A stretch of 64,000 nt of DNA from DASVWZ01 sp963708575. GTDB lineage: Bacteria; Acidobacteriota; Terriglobia; Terriglobales; Acidobacteriaceae. The notes below the pieces were generated by a model that worked only from the letters and a program-made list of their open reading frames with translations, was not told the origin of the DNA and ran no database searches. The number at the start of each line of letters is the position of its first letter. Position 1 is the stretch's first letter. This document shows, piece after piece, positions 16,254 through 25,220 of this stretch. Made by a program: the position numbers and the translations under genes. Location: positions 1,860,001 to 1,924,000 of the forward strand of contig CAVPTB010000007.1 of the NCBI GenBank assembly GCA_963708575.1. The letters are read 5' to 3'.

Positions 16254-16883
16254 TTGAGCAGGAAAGAACTGAGCCGGGTGGAAGTGATGGGACGGGTGAA
16301 GGCGCGCAGTTTGCGCCTGCGGGAAGCGGCCGAGATGCTGGATTTGAGTTATCGGCAGACGAAGCGAGTGTGGGCGCGGTATCGGGACCAAGGAGCGAAA
16401 GCGCTGCAGCATGGCAACTGTGGGCGAGTATCGAACCGGGCGTACACGGCGAAGTTTCGAGCGGCGGGGCTGCAGCAGGTGCAAGCCCGCTATGAAGATT
16501 TCGGTCCGACGCTGGGGGCGGAGTATCTGGCTAGCGATGACGGCATGGCGGTGCATGCCGAGACGCTGCGGCGGTGGTTGAAAGAAGCGGGGTTGTGGCA
16601 GCGGCAAAGGCGGCGGAAACCGTACCGGCAGCGGCGGGAAACGAAGGCGCACTTCGGCGAGTTAGTGCAGTTGGACGGCAGCTTTCACGAGTGGCTGGAA
16701 GAACGCGGGCCACGCGGCCATCAGGATCGACTGGTCAAGAAACTGCGCCTGGCCGGGATCCGGAACTACGACCAAGCCAACGCGTATCTCGAGAAGCGCT
16801 ATCTCGCGGAACACAATCGCCACTACGGGCACGCGGCAGCGGCCGAATCCGATTATCATCGCCGCCGTCCAACGGCGCGGTAA
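16254..16883 (+). pseudogene. ISNCY-family transposase with internal deletion of the catalytic core
   Basis: The N-terminal part is typical: MSRKELSRVEVMGRVKARSL, a helix-turn-helix (REAAEMLDLSYRQTKRVWAR), then FGPTLGAEYLASDDGM and HFGELVQLDGSFHEWLEERG, which carries the first catalytic Asp of the DDE domain. Directly after ERGPRG the sequence jumps to HQDRLVKKLRLAGI, which belongs near the C-terminus. Roughly 150-200 residues containing the other acidic catalytic residues are missing without a change of frame. The product is 209 residues instead of about 400 or more and cannot be an active transposase. It could still bind DNA. The start is TTG 16254. Confidence 0.8.
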
Positions 16884-17019
16884 CTCGGGTGAAAGCTCTG
16901 CAGACCCAACTTCGCACCACGAATGAAGGCCTGCGCAGAGTGAAAGACGAACTCACCTCCACTCAACCGGTTATGGTTGCCGTCAAATAACCTGACCATT
17001 AGCAGTCCGCAGAAAGTAC

Positions 17020-17047
17020 GACCGGGAGAGGCCAGCCTCTCCCGGTC
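17020..17047 (-). terminator. Strong hairpin downstream of the peroxiredoxin gene
   Basis: A perfect 12-bp stem (GACCGGGAGAGG / CCTCTCCCGGTC) encloses the loop CCAG, 43 bases beyond the peroxiredoxin stop. No long T-tract follows on either strand. It probably ends the peroxiredoxin transcript and isolates it from the IS remnant. Confidence 0.65.
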
Positions 17048-17089
17048 ATGGTTTACAAAGATTTCTTCTGTATCGATGCTGCCAATTAG

Positions 17090-17755
17090 TTATTTTGGCT
17101 GTGGCACGTACCGCAAATACGGCTTTACGGTCTTCCACCCGCCGGGATATTTCTGCTGCGCCTCTTCATTCGATACCGCCGGCGCAATAATCACATCGTC
17201 TCCCGGCTTCCAATTCACTGGCGTCGCAATTTTGTGCTTCGCCGTGAGTTGAATCGAATCCAGTACGCGCAGCACTTCATCGAAATTTCGCCCCGTGCTC
17301 ATGGGATAAATCAAAATCAACTTAATTTTCTTGTCCGGCCCGACCACGAACACGTTGCGAACCGTGGCATTGTCCGCCGCCGTGCGCCCCTCTGACGTCG
17401 TGCCGCTCTCCGCCGGCAACATCCCGTAGAGCTTCGCCACCTTCAACTCGGGATCACCAATCATCGGATAGTTGACTTTGTGGCCCTGCGTCTCTTCGAT
17501 GTCCGCTGCCCATTTGCCGTGGCTGGTCACGGGATCGACACTCAACCCGATGATCTTGCAGTTCCGCTTGGCAAAATCCGGTTGCAGTCCTGCCATATAT
17601 CCCAATTCAGTGGTGCACACCGGCGTGAAATCCTTGGGATGAGAAAACAGAATCGCCCAACCATCGCCGATCCACTGATGGAAATCGATTGTGCCTTGCG
17701 TGGTCTCGGCCGTAAAGTTCGGCGCTATATCGTTAATGCGGGGAATAGAGCTCAT
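17090..17755 (-). CDS. 1-Cys peroxiredoxin (Prx6 family)
   Basis: A 221-residue peroxidase. The peroxidatic Cys is in HPKDFTPVCTTELGYM, the PxxxTxxC motif. A C-terminal extension (NWKPGDDVIIAPAVSNEEA, ending KPYLRYVPQPK) is typical of the Prx6 or 1-Cys group, and the family Arg is in ATVRNVFVVGPD. It reduces hydrogen peroxide and alkyl peroxides in the cytoplasm. The start ATG is preceded by CAGGAGGAACC. It stands alone, bounded by the hairpin at 17020. Confidence 0.93.
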   Translation of the reverse strand: MSSIPRINDIAPNFTAETTQGTIDFHQWIGDGWAILFSHPKDFTPVCTTELGYMAGLQPDFAKRNCKIIGLSVDPVTSHGKWAADIEETQGHKVNYPMIGDPELKVAKLYGMLPAESGTTSEGRTAADNATVRNVFVVGPDKKIKLILIYPMSTGRNFDEVLRVLDSIQLTAKHKIATPVNWKPGDDVIIAPAVSNEEAQQKYPGGWKTVKPYLRYVPQPK

Positions 17756-17957
17756 GGTTCCTCCTGAACTTGTTCAGTTTTTAGCGCAACACCTGAGATG
17801 AATTCGTCGCGACCCGTTTAGTGCCTTTTGAGTGGGATATTTCCGCAAAATAAAACCCACCTGCCCTCGGCATAGTGGGTTCGAAACTTCTCTACGCTAC
17901 CCACACACCAGCGCCCCTGTGCAACAACACATGAGACGCATGATGAAACGGGAGCGC

Positions 17958-18101
17958 ATGTCCAAATTCAGGATACGCAAGCTCAAAAGCTCAGTCAAAC
18001 CTCGGGGGATCCCGCAGAAAGTGGTGAAGCGTACGGCTACCAGAATCACGTCGGCTGATCGAGGGACCAGCCGACGCCAATCGCAAACAGGAAAGAAATG
18101 A
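17958..18101 (+). CDS. Possible small basic protein, 47 residues
   Basis: The frame from ATG 17958 (MSKFRIRKLKSSVKPRG) to TGA 18099-18101 encodes a very Arg/Lys-rich peptide. A GGGAG block precedes the ATG by 5 bases. The frame is open back to 17832 without clear protein character. Near its end an 8-bp inverted repeat (GTCGGCTG / CAGCCGAC, 18048-18073) is present and could instead be a terminator for the convergent DJ-1 gene. The composition resembles a nucleic-acid-binding peptide, but homology is not recognised and this may not be a gene. Confidence 0.35.
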   Translation: MSKFRIRKLKSSVKPRGIPQKVVKRTATRITSADRGTSRRQSQTGKK

Positions 18102-18170
18102 CTTTTCCTGGGACGCTCAGATTCCGAGATTCACGAATCTCCTCAGCACTGATCCGGAGAACGCGTTCCC

Positions 18171-18740
18171 TTAAGCAGCTTTTCGTCCCTGCGTGCTCAC
18201 CTTCCCGAACAGTTCAATTGTTGCCCGGTTAAACGCAGGAATGTCGTCGGGTTTCCGGCTCGATACCAGATTGCCATCGACCACAACTTCCTGGTCCTTC
18301 CATTCCGCACCGGCATTTCGCAAATCCGTCTTTAGCGATGGCCACGACGCGATCTGCTTACCCTTTGCGTGCCCTGTTTCGATGATCGTCCACGGGCCAT
18401 GACAAATCGCCGCCACCGGCTTCTTCGCATCGAAGAACGCTTTGACGAACGCCACCGCCTTCGGCTCCATGCGCAGTTTGTCCGGATTCATCACGCCGCC
18501 CGGCAGCAGCAACGCGTCAAAATCGTTAGCGTTTGCCTGATCAAGCGGAACATTCACCGGAATCTCATCACCCCATTCCGTGGACTTCCAGCCTTTCACG
18601 TTCCCATTTTTAGGAGAAACAACGCTGGTTTGCGCACCTGCTCCGTCCAGTGCTTTTCGCGGCTCGACCAATTCCACTTGTTCAAAACCGTCGGTAACTA
18701 AGATTGCAACTTTCACGCCTTTGAGATTTTCGCTGGCCAT
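18171..18740 (-). CDS. DJ-1/PfpI-family protein (type 1 glutamine amidotransferase-like)
   Basis: A 189-residue protein with the PfpI pattern: VKVAILVTDGFEQVELVEP with the conserved Glu, LLLPGGVMNPDKLR, and the nucleophile elbow AAICHGPWTII with the catalytic Cys followed by His. ATG 18740 was chosen because CAGGAGAAAGTG precedes it; an ATG 18 bases upstream lacks a ribosome site. Members act as protein deglycases, chaperones or stress proteins. It belongs to the same oxidative-stress neighbourhood as the peroxiredoxin and Mn catalase. Confidence 0.9.
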   Translation of the reverse strand: MASENLKGVKVAILVTDGFEQVELVEPRKALDGAGAQTSVVSPKNGNVKGWKSTEWGDEIPVNVPLDQANANDFDALLLPGGVMNPDKLRMEPKAVAFVKAFFDAKKPVAAICHGPWTIIETGHAKGKQIASWPSLKTDLRNAGAEWKDQEVVVDGNLVSSRKPDDIPAFNRATIELFGKVSTQGRKAA

Positions 18741-18983
18741 CACTTTCTCCTGTTCCAAATAGAAGTGCCGTCCATTAACGGATAAATTTCAGATGCCACC
18801 CCCGGCGTCGGGGTGACCTCAACCAGCTCGCGATTTCGTCGCCCAAGGCCGTTCCCCACTATTCCAATCATTTCCGGCTATATGGGAGATTCCCATGTTG
18901 CACCGGCGCGTTGGCGAATTAAACAAATCACATGGGAGTTGCCGCTTCCAGGCGGCTCCCCATCCCGCCTTTCAAGTCTTACA

Positions 18984-19886
18984 ATGGCAAAGATGCCTAA
19001 AGAAAGAATCCGGCTTTCCTTCGTTCATCTGGATGTCTTCTCCTCTCAACCCTTCGAAGGCAACCAACTCGCCGTTTTCACCGACGCGCGAGCCCTGAGC
19101 GACGTCCAAATGCAATCCATCGCGAAGGAGATGAACCTCTCTGAAACGACTTTTATTGTCCCGCGTGAGCCCGCCACCGAACGCGAACGCGGTGTCCGTG
19201 TGCGGATCTTCACCGTCGCCGAAGAACTGCCGTTTGCCGGCCATCCCACACTCGGTACGGGATTCGTTCTCCGCGGCGCGACCTCGAACCCTGAAGTGTC
19301 TCTTGATCTCAACGTCGGAAAGGTTTCCGTCCGGTTCGAGGACAAACCCGGCCAGCCTTCATTCGGCGAGATGGCGCAAGTCGATCCTCAATTCGGCACT
19401 CGCCATGACCGCGAAGCGGTTGTTCGCGCCTCCGGTCTCAGGGATGGCGACATCGACCCTTCCGTTCCCATACAAACTGTTTCAACTGGTGTTCCCTTCA
19501 CCATCGTTCCCTTGCGTGGGCTGGAAACCATACGCGACCTGCACATCGACCTCAGGAGTTCCACCGAATATCTCGAACGGAGTGGCGCCAAGTTTTTTTA
19601 TTTCGTTTGCCGTGAGACGGTCGATCTCAACGCTCGCCTGCACGCCCGCATGATCTTTTACAACGGGGAAGATCCCGCTACCGGCTCCGCCGCCGGATGT
19701 GCCGCGGCTTGGATGGTTGCCAATGGTGTGGCTCAACCCGACGAGCGCGTGATGATCGAACAGGGCGTCGAAATGCACCGTCCCAGTCGCATTTTTGTGC
19801 GCGCATCTTTGCAGGATGACCGAGTGGTTAATGTGCGCGTCGGTGGAAATGCTGTCGAAATTTTGCGCGGGGAACTTTTCTTCTGA
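18984..19886 (+). CDS. PhzF-family isomerase
   Basis: A 300-residue protein with the two-lobed PhzF/diaminopimelate-epimerase fold. Diagnostic segments are FVHLDVFSSQPFEGNQLAVF, the catalytic Glu in EMNLSETTFIV, ELPFAGHPTLGTGFVL and the C-terminal EDPATGSAAGCAAAWM. The start ATG 18984 (MAKMPKERI) fits the family; the frame extends upstream without homology. No other phenazine gene is nearby, so the substrate is likely a different small acid. This is typical for the many orphan PhzF homologues. Confidence 0.9.
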   Translation: MAKMPKERIRLSFVHLDVFSSQPFEGNQLAVFTDARALSDVQMQSIAKEMNLSETTFIVPREPATERERGVRVRIFTVAEELPFAGHPTLGTGFVLRGATSNPEVSLDLNVGKVSVRFEDKPGQPSFGEMAQVDPQFGTRHDREAVVRASGLRDGDIDPSVPIQTVSTGVPFTIVPLRGLETIRDLHIDLRSSTEYLERSGAKFFYFVCRETVDLNARLHARMIFYNGEDPATGSAAGCAAAWMVANGVAQPDERVMIEQGVEMHRPSRIFVRASLQDDRVVNVRVGGNAVEILRGELFF

Positions 19887-20100
19887 TCGTGCACGGCAAA
19901 TTCATCCAAGAAAAATGCACTCATCCATAGTTGCGAATTTTTTTCAATAGGACTCATTTCCCATTGGCATTCACGACACTTGCCATACGCGCGATTCATC
20001 GTTAGCATTCAAGTCGCTCAGTTGATTCTCAGACAAACTTATTAGAGAGTTTTCGGATTCCCCCGGCGCCAGCGCCGGCTACGCCACTTCGGAAACAAGA

Positions 20101-20526
20101 ATGAAGCCCAAGCGAACTATTTTGTGCGTCGACGATAACGAACAATCTCTGTCCATTCGAAAAGTCATGCTTGAGACGCGCGGCTATCGCGTCATCGCCT
20201 GCCATCGCGGCGAAGACGCCCTGGAGCGTTTCAAGAGGGGCGACATCGACCTGGTTCTCACCGATCTCATCATGCCCGGCATGGACGGCTGCGAACTGAT
20301 CACCCAACTCAAAGCCCTCTCTCCAAGAACTCCCGCAGTTCTTATTTCTGGAAAGGTTAGAATCTGCGATCGGGATATTCGCGCCGACGTTTTCCTTCCC
20401 AAAGGCATGTACGCTCCTGCGGAACTTCTCGAACGCATTCGCCTCCTGCTCGCCAGGAAACGCGGTCCCAAGCGTGCTCCTGCAACCGCCGCGGCTGCGC
20501 CTCCGCGAAAGTCCAGCGCGGCCTGA
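20101..20526 (+). CDS. Receiver-only response regulator
   Basis: A 141-residue CheY-like protein. The acidic pair is in LCVDDNEQ, phospho-acceptor Asp55 in LVLTDLIMPGMDG, switch Ser in VLISGK and a Lys in FLPKGMYAPAEL. It has an Ala/Pro-rich C-terminal tail of about 20 residues instead of an output domain. It is followed 52 bases later by an ABC ATPase gene; no kinase adjoins it. It is related in style to the receiver protein at 11411 but keeps the switch lysine. Confidence 0.85.
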   Translation: MKPKRTILCVDDNEQSLSIRKVMLETRGYRVIACHRGEDALERFKRGDIDLVLTDLIMPGMDGCELITQLKALSPRTPAVLISGKVRICDRDIRADVFLPKGMYAPAELLERIRLLLARKRGPKRAPATAAAAPPRKSSAA

Positions 20527-20577
20527 CACTCCAGCCCGTGTCCGCCTTCTGCGCTTCGTGTAATATCGAAGATTCGC

Positions 20578-21288
20578 ATGTCCGCATTCATTGAAGCCGT
20601 AGAGCTGCGCAAAACCTACCACATTGGCAAGATCGAAGTGCCCGCCCTTCGCGGTATTTCGTTTGCCATTCAGCGGGGCGAGTTTGTCAGCGTGGTTGGC
20701 CCGTCGGGCAGCGGCAAGTCCACTCTTTTCTATCTCTTGGGAGGCCTGACCCAGGCCGATTCCGGTCACGTGGTCATTGACGGTGCAGACTTCGCACAAC
20801 TTTCCGACGCCGAGCGCACTCGTCTGCGCAAAACAAAAATCGGGTTCGTCTTTCAGAAATTCAATCTTCTGCCGACGCTCGATGCCCGCTCCAATATCAA
20901 CATTGCGCTCGATATCGCGGGAAGCGACGCCAATCGTGACAAGGCACATTTCGACCGCATCGTCGGACTGCTCGGTCTCGAGAAGCGTCTCAACCATCGT
21001 CCCTCTGAACTCTCCGGAGGCGAGCAACAACGTGTTGCCTTGGCTCGCGCGCTCATCAATCAACCGGCCATCGTCCTTGCCGACGAGCCCACCGGCAATC
21101 TCGACTCGAGAAATTCCGACATCGTTCTCAACATGTTGCGCCACTCCAACCGCGAACTCGGCCAGACCGTGCTCATGATCACCCACAACCCCGAAGCCGC
21201 CAGTTACGGAGACCGCATCGTTCACATGCGCGATGGAGAAATTGTTCCCCCGGAGAAGGACCCGCAATGGACCGCACCCACGCATTGA
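20578..21288 (+). CDS. ABC transporter ATP-binding protein (LolD/MacB type)
   Basis: A 236-residue ATPase with Walker A GPSGSGKST, Q-loop FVFQKFNLLPTLD, signature LSGGEQQRVALARAL, Walker B VLADEPTGNLDS and the H-loop MITHNPEAASY. The sequence style is that of the LolD/MacB/FtsE group, which partner with FtsX-like permeases for lipoprotein release or export. No permease gene is adjacent, which is unusual; the partner must be elsewhere. The next gene, on the same strand, is a tryptophan dioxygenase-like gene. Confidence 0.92.
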   Translation: MSAFIEAVELRKTYHIGKIEVPALRGISFAIQRGEFVSVVGPSGSGKSTLFYLLGGLTQADSGHVVIDGADFAQLSDAERTRLRKTKIGFVFQKFNLLPTLDARSNINIALDIAGSDANRDKAHFDRIVGLLGLEKRLNHRPSELSGGEQQRVALARALINQPAIVLADEPTGNLDSRNSDIVLNMLRHSNRELGQTVLMITHNPEAASYGDRIVHMRDGEIVPPEKDPQWTAPTH

Positions 21289-21339
21289 TCGGCTGATCAC
21301 GCAGTCTGCTATCTTTGACTTCGCCCAGGAAACGACACC

Positions 21340-22068
21340 ATGGATGATTTAAAAAAACCAATTCTCCCCGGCAAGGGAGCTTCCGACTACGAACGCTATC
21401 TGCGCACTGACGAATTGCTGTCTCTGCAGAAGCCCACCGAAGAATTTCTCCACAAAGACGAGATGACTTTCCAGGTCGTGCATCAAGCTTCCGAGCTATT
21501 GATGAAGGGATCGACCTGGGAACTGGACCGCGCCCGCACTTATATCGAGCAAGGCCAACTCGCCCAGGCGGCGGGCCTGATCCGCCGTGCCAACCAGATG
21601 CTCGAGTACCCCATCTCCCTGCTGCATGTTCTCGAAACCATCACGCCCTACGACTATCACCTCATTCGCGCCGGGCTGGGGCATGGCAGCGGTCTGGACT
21701 CCCCGGGATTTTTGTCTCTTCTGCATATCGGCCCTCGCCTTGGCGAAACTTTTTACCGCCAGCTGAAAAAAGCTGATCTCACCGTTGACGATCTCTACCG
21801 CCGCCACGAGGAATTTTTCGGACTCCACGATGTCGCCGAACGCATGCTCGACTTCGACGAACGCATGCACCTGTTCCGCTTCCACCACCTCAAACTTGCT
21901 CAGAGAATCATCGGAGGCGGTGTCGTCGGCACCATGGGAACTCCAGTCGAAGTTCTCCACCAGCGAATGGAGCACCTCTTCTATAAGGAATTGTGGGATG
22001 TGAGAAATCAGATCACCGCAAAGGCCAACGAAGCCATGAAAAAGACGGGCACTGCCACGAAATACTAA
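21340..22068 (+). CDS. kynA: Tryptophan 2,3-dioxygenase family protein
   Basis: A 242-residue heme enzyme of the TDO family. It has the N-terminal YERYLRTDELLSLQKP, DEMTFQVVHQASELLMK, the active-site loop GHGSGLDSPGF, the proximal heme His region FRFHHLKLAQRIIGG and the C-terminal DVRNQITAKA. TDO opens the indole ring of tryptophan to N-formylkynurenine, the first step of the kynurenine pathway. It is somewhat shorter than classical TDO (about 280), and the GTGG loop after the proximal His is changed to GVVGTMGTP. Activity on tryptophan is probable but not certain. No other kyn gene is adjacent. Confidence 0.82.
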   Translation: MDDLKKPILPGKGASDYERYLRTDELLSLQKPTEEFLHKDEMTFQVVHQASELLMKGSTWELDRARTYIEQGQLAQAAGLIRRANQMLEYPISLLHVLETITPYDYHLIRAGLGHGSGLDSPGFLSLLHIGPRLGETFYRQLKKADLTVDDLYRRHEEFFGLHDVAERMLDFDERMHLFRFHHLKLAQRIIGGGVVGTMGTPVEVLHQRMEHLFYKELWDVRNQITAKANEAMKKTGTATKY

Positions 22069-22219
22069 ACGGCGACAGGAAGCGCCACTTCACTACGGCC
22101 CGGGCACCGTCATTCCTCAGAGCCGCAAGAGCCCTGCAGCTCTTTCGTTGACGCGCGAATACGCCGTCGCTAAGATGTACCGACCCCCGGCGAAGGTGAA
22201 GTAGTCGTGAGCCTTGTCC

Positions 22220-25126
22220 ATGATTGGCCGAACTATCTCCCATTACCGCGTCGTCGAGAAACTTGGCGGCGGTGGCATGGGTATCGTTTATAAAGCCGAA
22301 GACACCCGTCTTCATCGCTTCGTTGCACTTAAATTCCTGCCCGACGACGTTGCCCGCGACCTTCAGGCTCTCGCGCGCTTCCAGCGCGAAGCGCAAGCCG
22401 CATCGGCTCTCAGCCATCCCAACATCTGCACCATCTACGATATCGGCGAAGACGATGGCCAAACCTTCATCGCCATGGAATACCTTGAGGGCTCGACGCT
22501 CAAGTACCGCATCGCCGGAAAGCCGCTGGAGATCGAGACCCTCCTGGGCCTCGGCATTGAAATCGCCGATGCGTTGGACGCCGCTCATGCCAAGGGAATC
22601 GTTCACCGCGATATTAAACCGGCCAACATTTTCGTCACCGACCGCGGACACGCCAAGATCCTCGATTTCGGACTGGCCAAGGTTGCGTGGGTCGGCGGTT
22701 GTGCGGGCGAAATTGCTTCGGCCAACACCGTCACAGTTGCCAGCGACCCACAGCATCTGACGAGTCCGGGCTCAACCCTTGGAACTGTGGCCTACATGTC
22801 GCCCGAGCAAGCCCGAGCCAGACCTCTGGATTCGCGCAGCGACTTGTTCTCCTTCGGCGCTGTGTTGTATGAGATGGCCACCGGCACGCTGCCCTTTCGT
22901 GGCGAGAGCTCCGCCGTCATCTACAAAGCGATTCTCGATGCCACTCCTATTTCGCCGTTGCGGCTGAATCCCGACGTTCCGCTCAAGTTGGAAGACGTCA
23001 TCAACAAAGCCCTGGAGAAAGATCGCAACCTGCGCTACCAGCACGCTTCGGACATGCGCAGTGACCTGCAACGGCTCAAGCGCGACAGTGAATCACACCC
23101 ATCCCTGGCAGTGGTAACCAGCGGCCGGGTGAGCGGGATTCAAAGCGGCGCCGCCGCCTCCCATTTGGGGCGATCCAGGCTCGCCGCGTACCTCTTAGCC
23201 GCTGCATTGCTGTGTGCGGCGATTGCTGGTGCGCTCCTTTATCGCTCGCGATATCGAAATAAGCAGCTCACTGCGCAGGACACTATCGTTGTGGCGGATT
23301 TCGCCAACAGTACCGGCGATCCCGTCTTCGACGATGCGCTGAAGACTGCGCTGACTGTCTCTCTGCAACAATCGCCTTTCCTGAATGTGCTTCCCGAAGG
23401 TCAAGTGGCAAAGACCTTGCAATTGATGACCCTGCCGCCTGCAACCAAACTCAACTCCGAGGTGACGCGTGATCTCTGTCAGCGCACCGCCGGCAAGGCA
23501 TATGTTGCAGGTTCGATCGGCAAACTGGGCGACGAATACGTACTGGGATTGAAAGCCGTCAACTGCCAAACCGGAGACATTCTGGCCCAGGAACAGGTGA
23601 CGGCCGCGTCCAAAGAAAAAGTCTTGGACGTGCTCGGACAGGCGACCTCCAGGCTTCGCGAAGGCTTGGGAGAATCGCTCGCCACCGTTCAAAGGTTCGA
23701 TGTCCCACTCATGCAAGCGACCACCTCCTCCCTGGACGCCCTGAAGGCCTACAGCCTTGCCGCAAAAGCCAATGACGAAAAGGGTCCGGCCGAATCTCTG
23801 CGTTACGACCAGCAGGCCATCGATCTCGACCCCAATTTTGCCGCGGCCTACAGAGCCGTCGGCAACGACTATTCGGCCTTAGGCCAGGTTGCAAGAGCGA
23901 GAGACTATTTCACCAAGGCGTTTGAGTTACGGGAACATGCCAGTGAGCGGGAAAAATTGCGTATTTCGTCGGACTACTACGAGGATGTAACCGGCGAGTT
24001 GGACAAGGCCGCTCAGGTAATTCAGCAAGGAATCGACGAAAACTACGGCGGCTACGTCGCATTGGGATTGATCTACAACGAGCAGGGACAACTCCAGAAA
24101 GCCGCCGAGGCCACTCGTCAGGAGCTCATTCGCTATCCCAATGGTCTAGCGTCCTACACCAATCTCGCTTTCAGCTCTCTCGGACTGCAACACTTCGATG
24201 AAGCGCGTCAGATCATTCAGCAAGCTCAAGCTCGCAAACTCGAAGACCCGTTGTTTCACCTTCAACTTTATGCGCTGGCTTTCTTCGATGGAAACTCTTC
24301 CGCTATGGCCGAACAGCAGCAATGGTTCGCCAGCCAGCCCGATTACGAAAACTACGGGCTCGCTGTAGCTTCCGACACGGAAGGCTACGCAGGTCACGAG
24401 CGCCAGGCTCGGGAATTCAACGCTCGGGCGGTCGCCTCGGCGGTTCGAGTGGACAACAAAGAAACTGCGGCGGTTTATCAGGCCAATACTGCTCTCCGTC
24501 AGGCTGTGTACGGAGGCGCTGCCGAAGCGCGTCAGCTGGCCGCTGAAGCCCTCAAGCTGAGCCCGGCAAGTCAGGGCGCCGAGGCGGAATCAGCGATAGC
24601 TTTCGCAATCGCCGGTGATACGGCTCGAGCCGAAGCGCTCGGTCAGGACCTAGAGAAGCGATTCCCACTAGACACACAAATGCAAACCATCTGGCTCCCC
24701 ACCATTCGAGCCCAGGTGGCGCTCAATCAAAAAAATCCCTCAGCCGCCTTGACCAGCCTCGAAGCCGCCCGTTCCACCGAGTTAGCAATCATTCCCTTCG
24801 TCAATAATCCTACCTGCCTGTATCACGTGTATGTTCGCGGAGAAGCCTACCTCGCCGCCGGTCAGGCAAGAGCCGCCGCCAGCGAATTTCAGAAGCTGAT
24901 CGATCACAATGGCCTGGTGTGGAGCTGTTGGCCCGGTGCACTCGCTCATCTCGGAGTAGCGCGAGCCAACGCTTACGAATCCAAAACTTCACAGGGCGCA
25001 GATGCCGATGCTGCCCGCGTTCGCTCTCGTGCCGCCTACAAAGATTTCCTCACTCTTTGGAAGGACGCGGACCCCGATGTTCCTATCTTCAAAGAAGCCA
25101 AGGCCGAGTACGCCAGGTTGCAATAG
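22220..25126 (+). CDS. Membrane Ser/Thr protein kinase with extracytoplasmic TPR region
   Basis: A 968-residue Hanks-type kinase. The glycine loop is VEKLGGGGMGIVYKAED, with Lys38 in VALKFL, HRD at residues 129-131 (GIVHRDIKPANIF), DFG at 149-151 and GTVAYMSPEQ as the P+1 loop. A single TM segment spans about 321-341. The outside part starts VVADFANSTGDPVFDDALKT (about 360) and continues as TPR-like helices to the C-terminus. This architecture is greatly expanded in Acidobacteria. ATG 22220 (MIGRTISHYR) is the family's usual start; a TTG two codons upstream is less likely. The sensed signal is unknown. Confidence 0.93.
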   Translation: MIGRTISHYRVVEKLGGGGMGIVYKAEDTRLHRFVALKFLPDDVARDLQALARFQREAQAASALSHPNICTIYDIGEDDGQTFIAMEYLEGSTLKYRIAGKPLEIETLLGLGIEIADALDAAHAKGIVHRDIKPANIFVTDRGHAKILDFGLAKVAWVGGCAGEIASANTVTVASDPQHLTSPGSTLGTVAYMSPEQARARPLDSRSDLFSFGAVLYEMATGTLPFRGESSAVIYKAILDATPISPLRLNPDVPLKLEDVINKALEKDRNLRYQHASDMRSDLQRLKRDSESHPSLAVVTSGRVSGIQSGAAASHLGRSRLAAYLLAAALLCAAIAGALLYRSRYRNKQLTAQDTIVVADFANSTGDPVFDDALKTALTVSLQQSPFLNVLPEGQVAKTLQLMTLPPATKLNSEVTRDLCQRTAGKAYVAGSIGKLGDEYVLGLKAVNCQTGDILAQEQVTAASKEKVLDVLGQATSRLREGLGESLATVQRFDVPLMQATTSSLDALKAYSLAAKANDEKGPAESLRYDQQAIDLDPNFAAAYRAVGNDYSALGQVARARDYFTKAFELREHASEREKLRISSDYYEDVTGELDKAAQVIQQGIDENYGGYVALGLIYNEQGQLQKAAEATRQELIRYPNGLASYTNLAFSSLGLQHFDEARQIIQQAQARKLEDPLFHLQLYALAFFDGNSSAMAEQQQWFASQPDYENYGLAVASDTEGYAGHERQAREFNARAVASAVRVDNKETAAVYQANTALRQAVYGGAAEARQLAAEALKLSPASQGAEAESAIAFAIAGDTARAEALGQDLEKRFPLDTQMQTIWLPTIRAQVALNQKNPSAALTSLEAARSTELAIIPFVNNPTCLYHVYVRGEAYLAAGQARAAASEFQKLIDHNGLVWSCWPGALAHLGVARANAYESKTSQGADADAARVRSRAAYKDFLTLWKDADPDVPIFKEAKAEYARLQ

Positions 25127-25220
25127 CAACGGCTTCGTCGTCATCCGCACAGCCACGAAGTCCTTGCCCTGCAAGGAACTTCGACGATACTCTTGAATAT
25201 CTTTTGAACCTGGGGACTCC

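Noticed and set aside
20029..21300. 423-codon minus-strand frame over the receiver and ABC ATPase genes
   Set aside because: It is a GC-driven shadow; both plus-strand genes have complete motifs.
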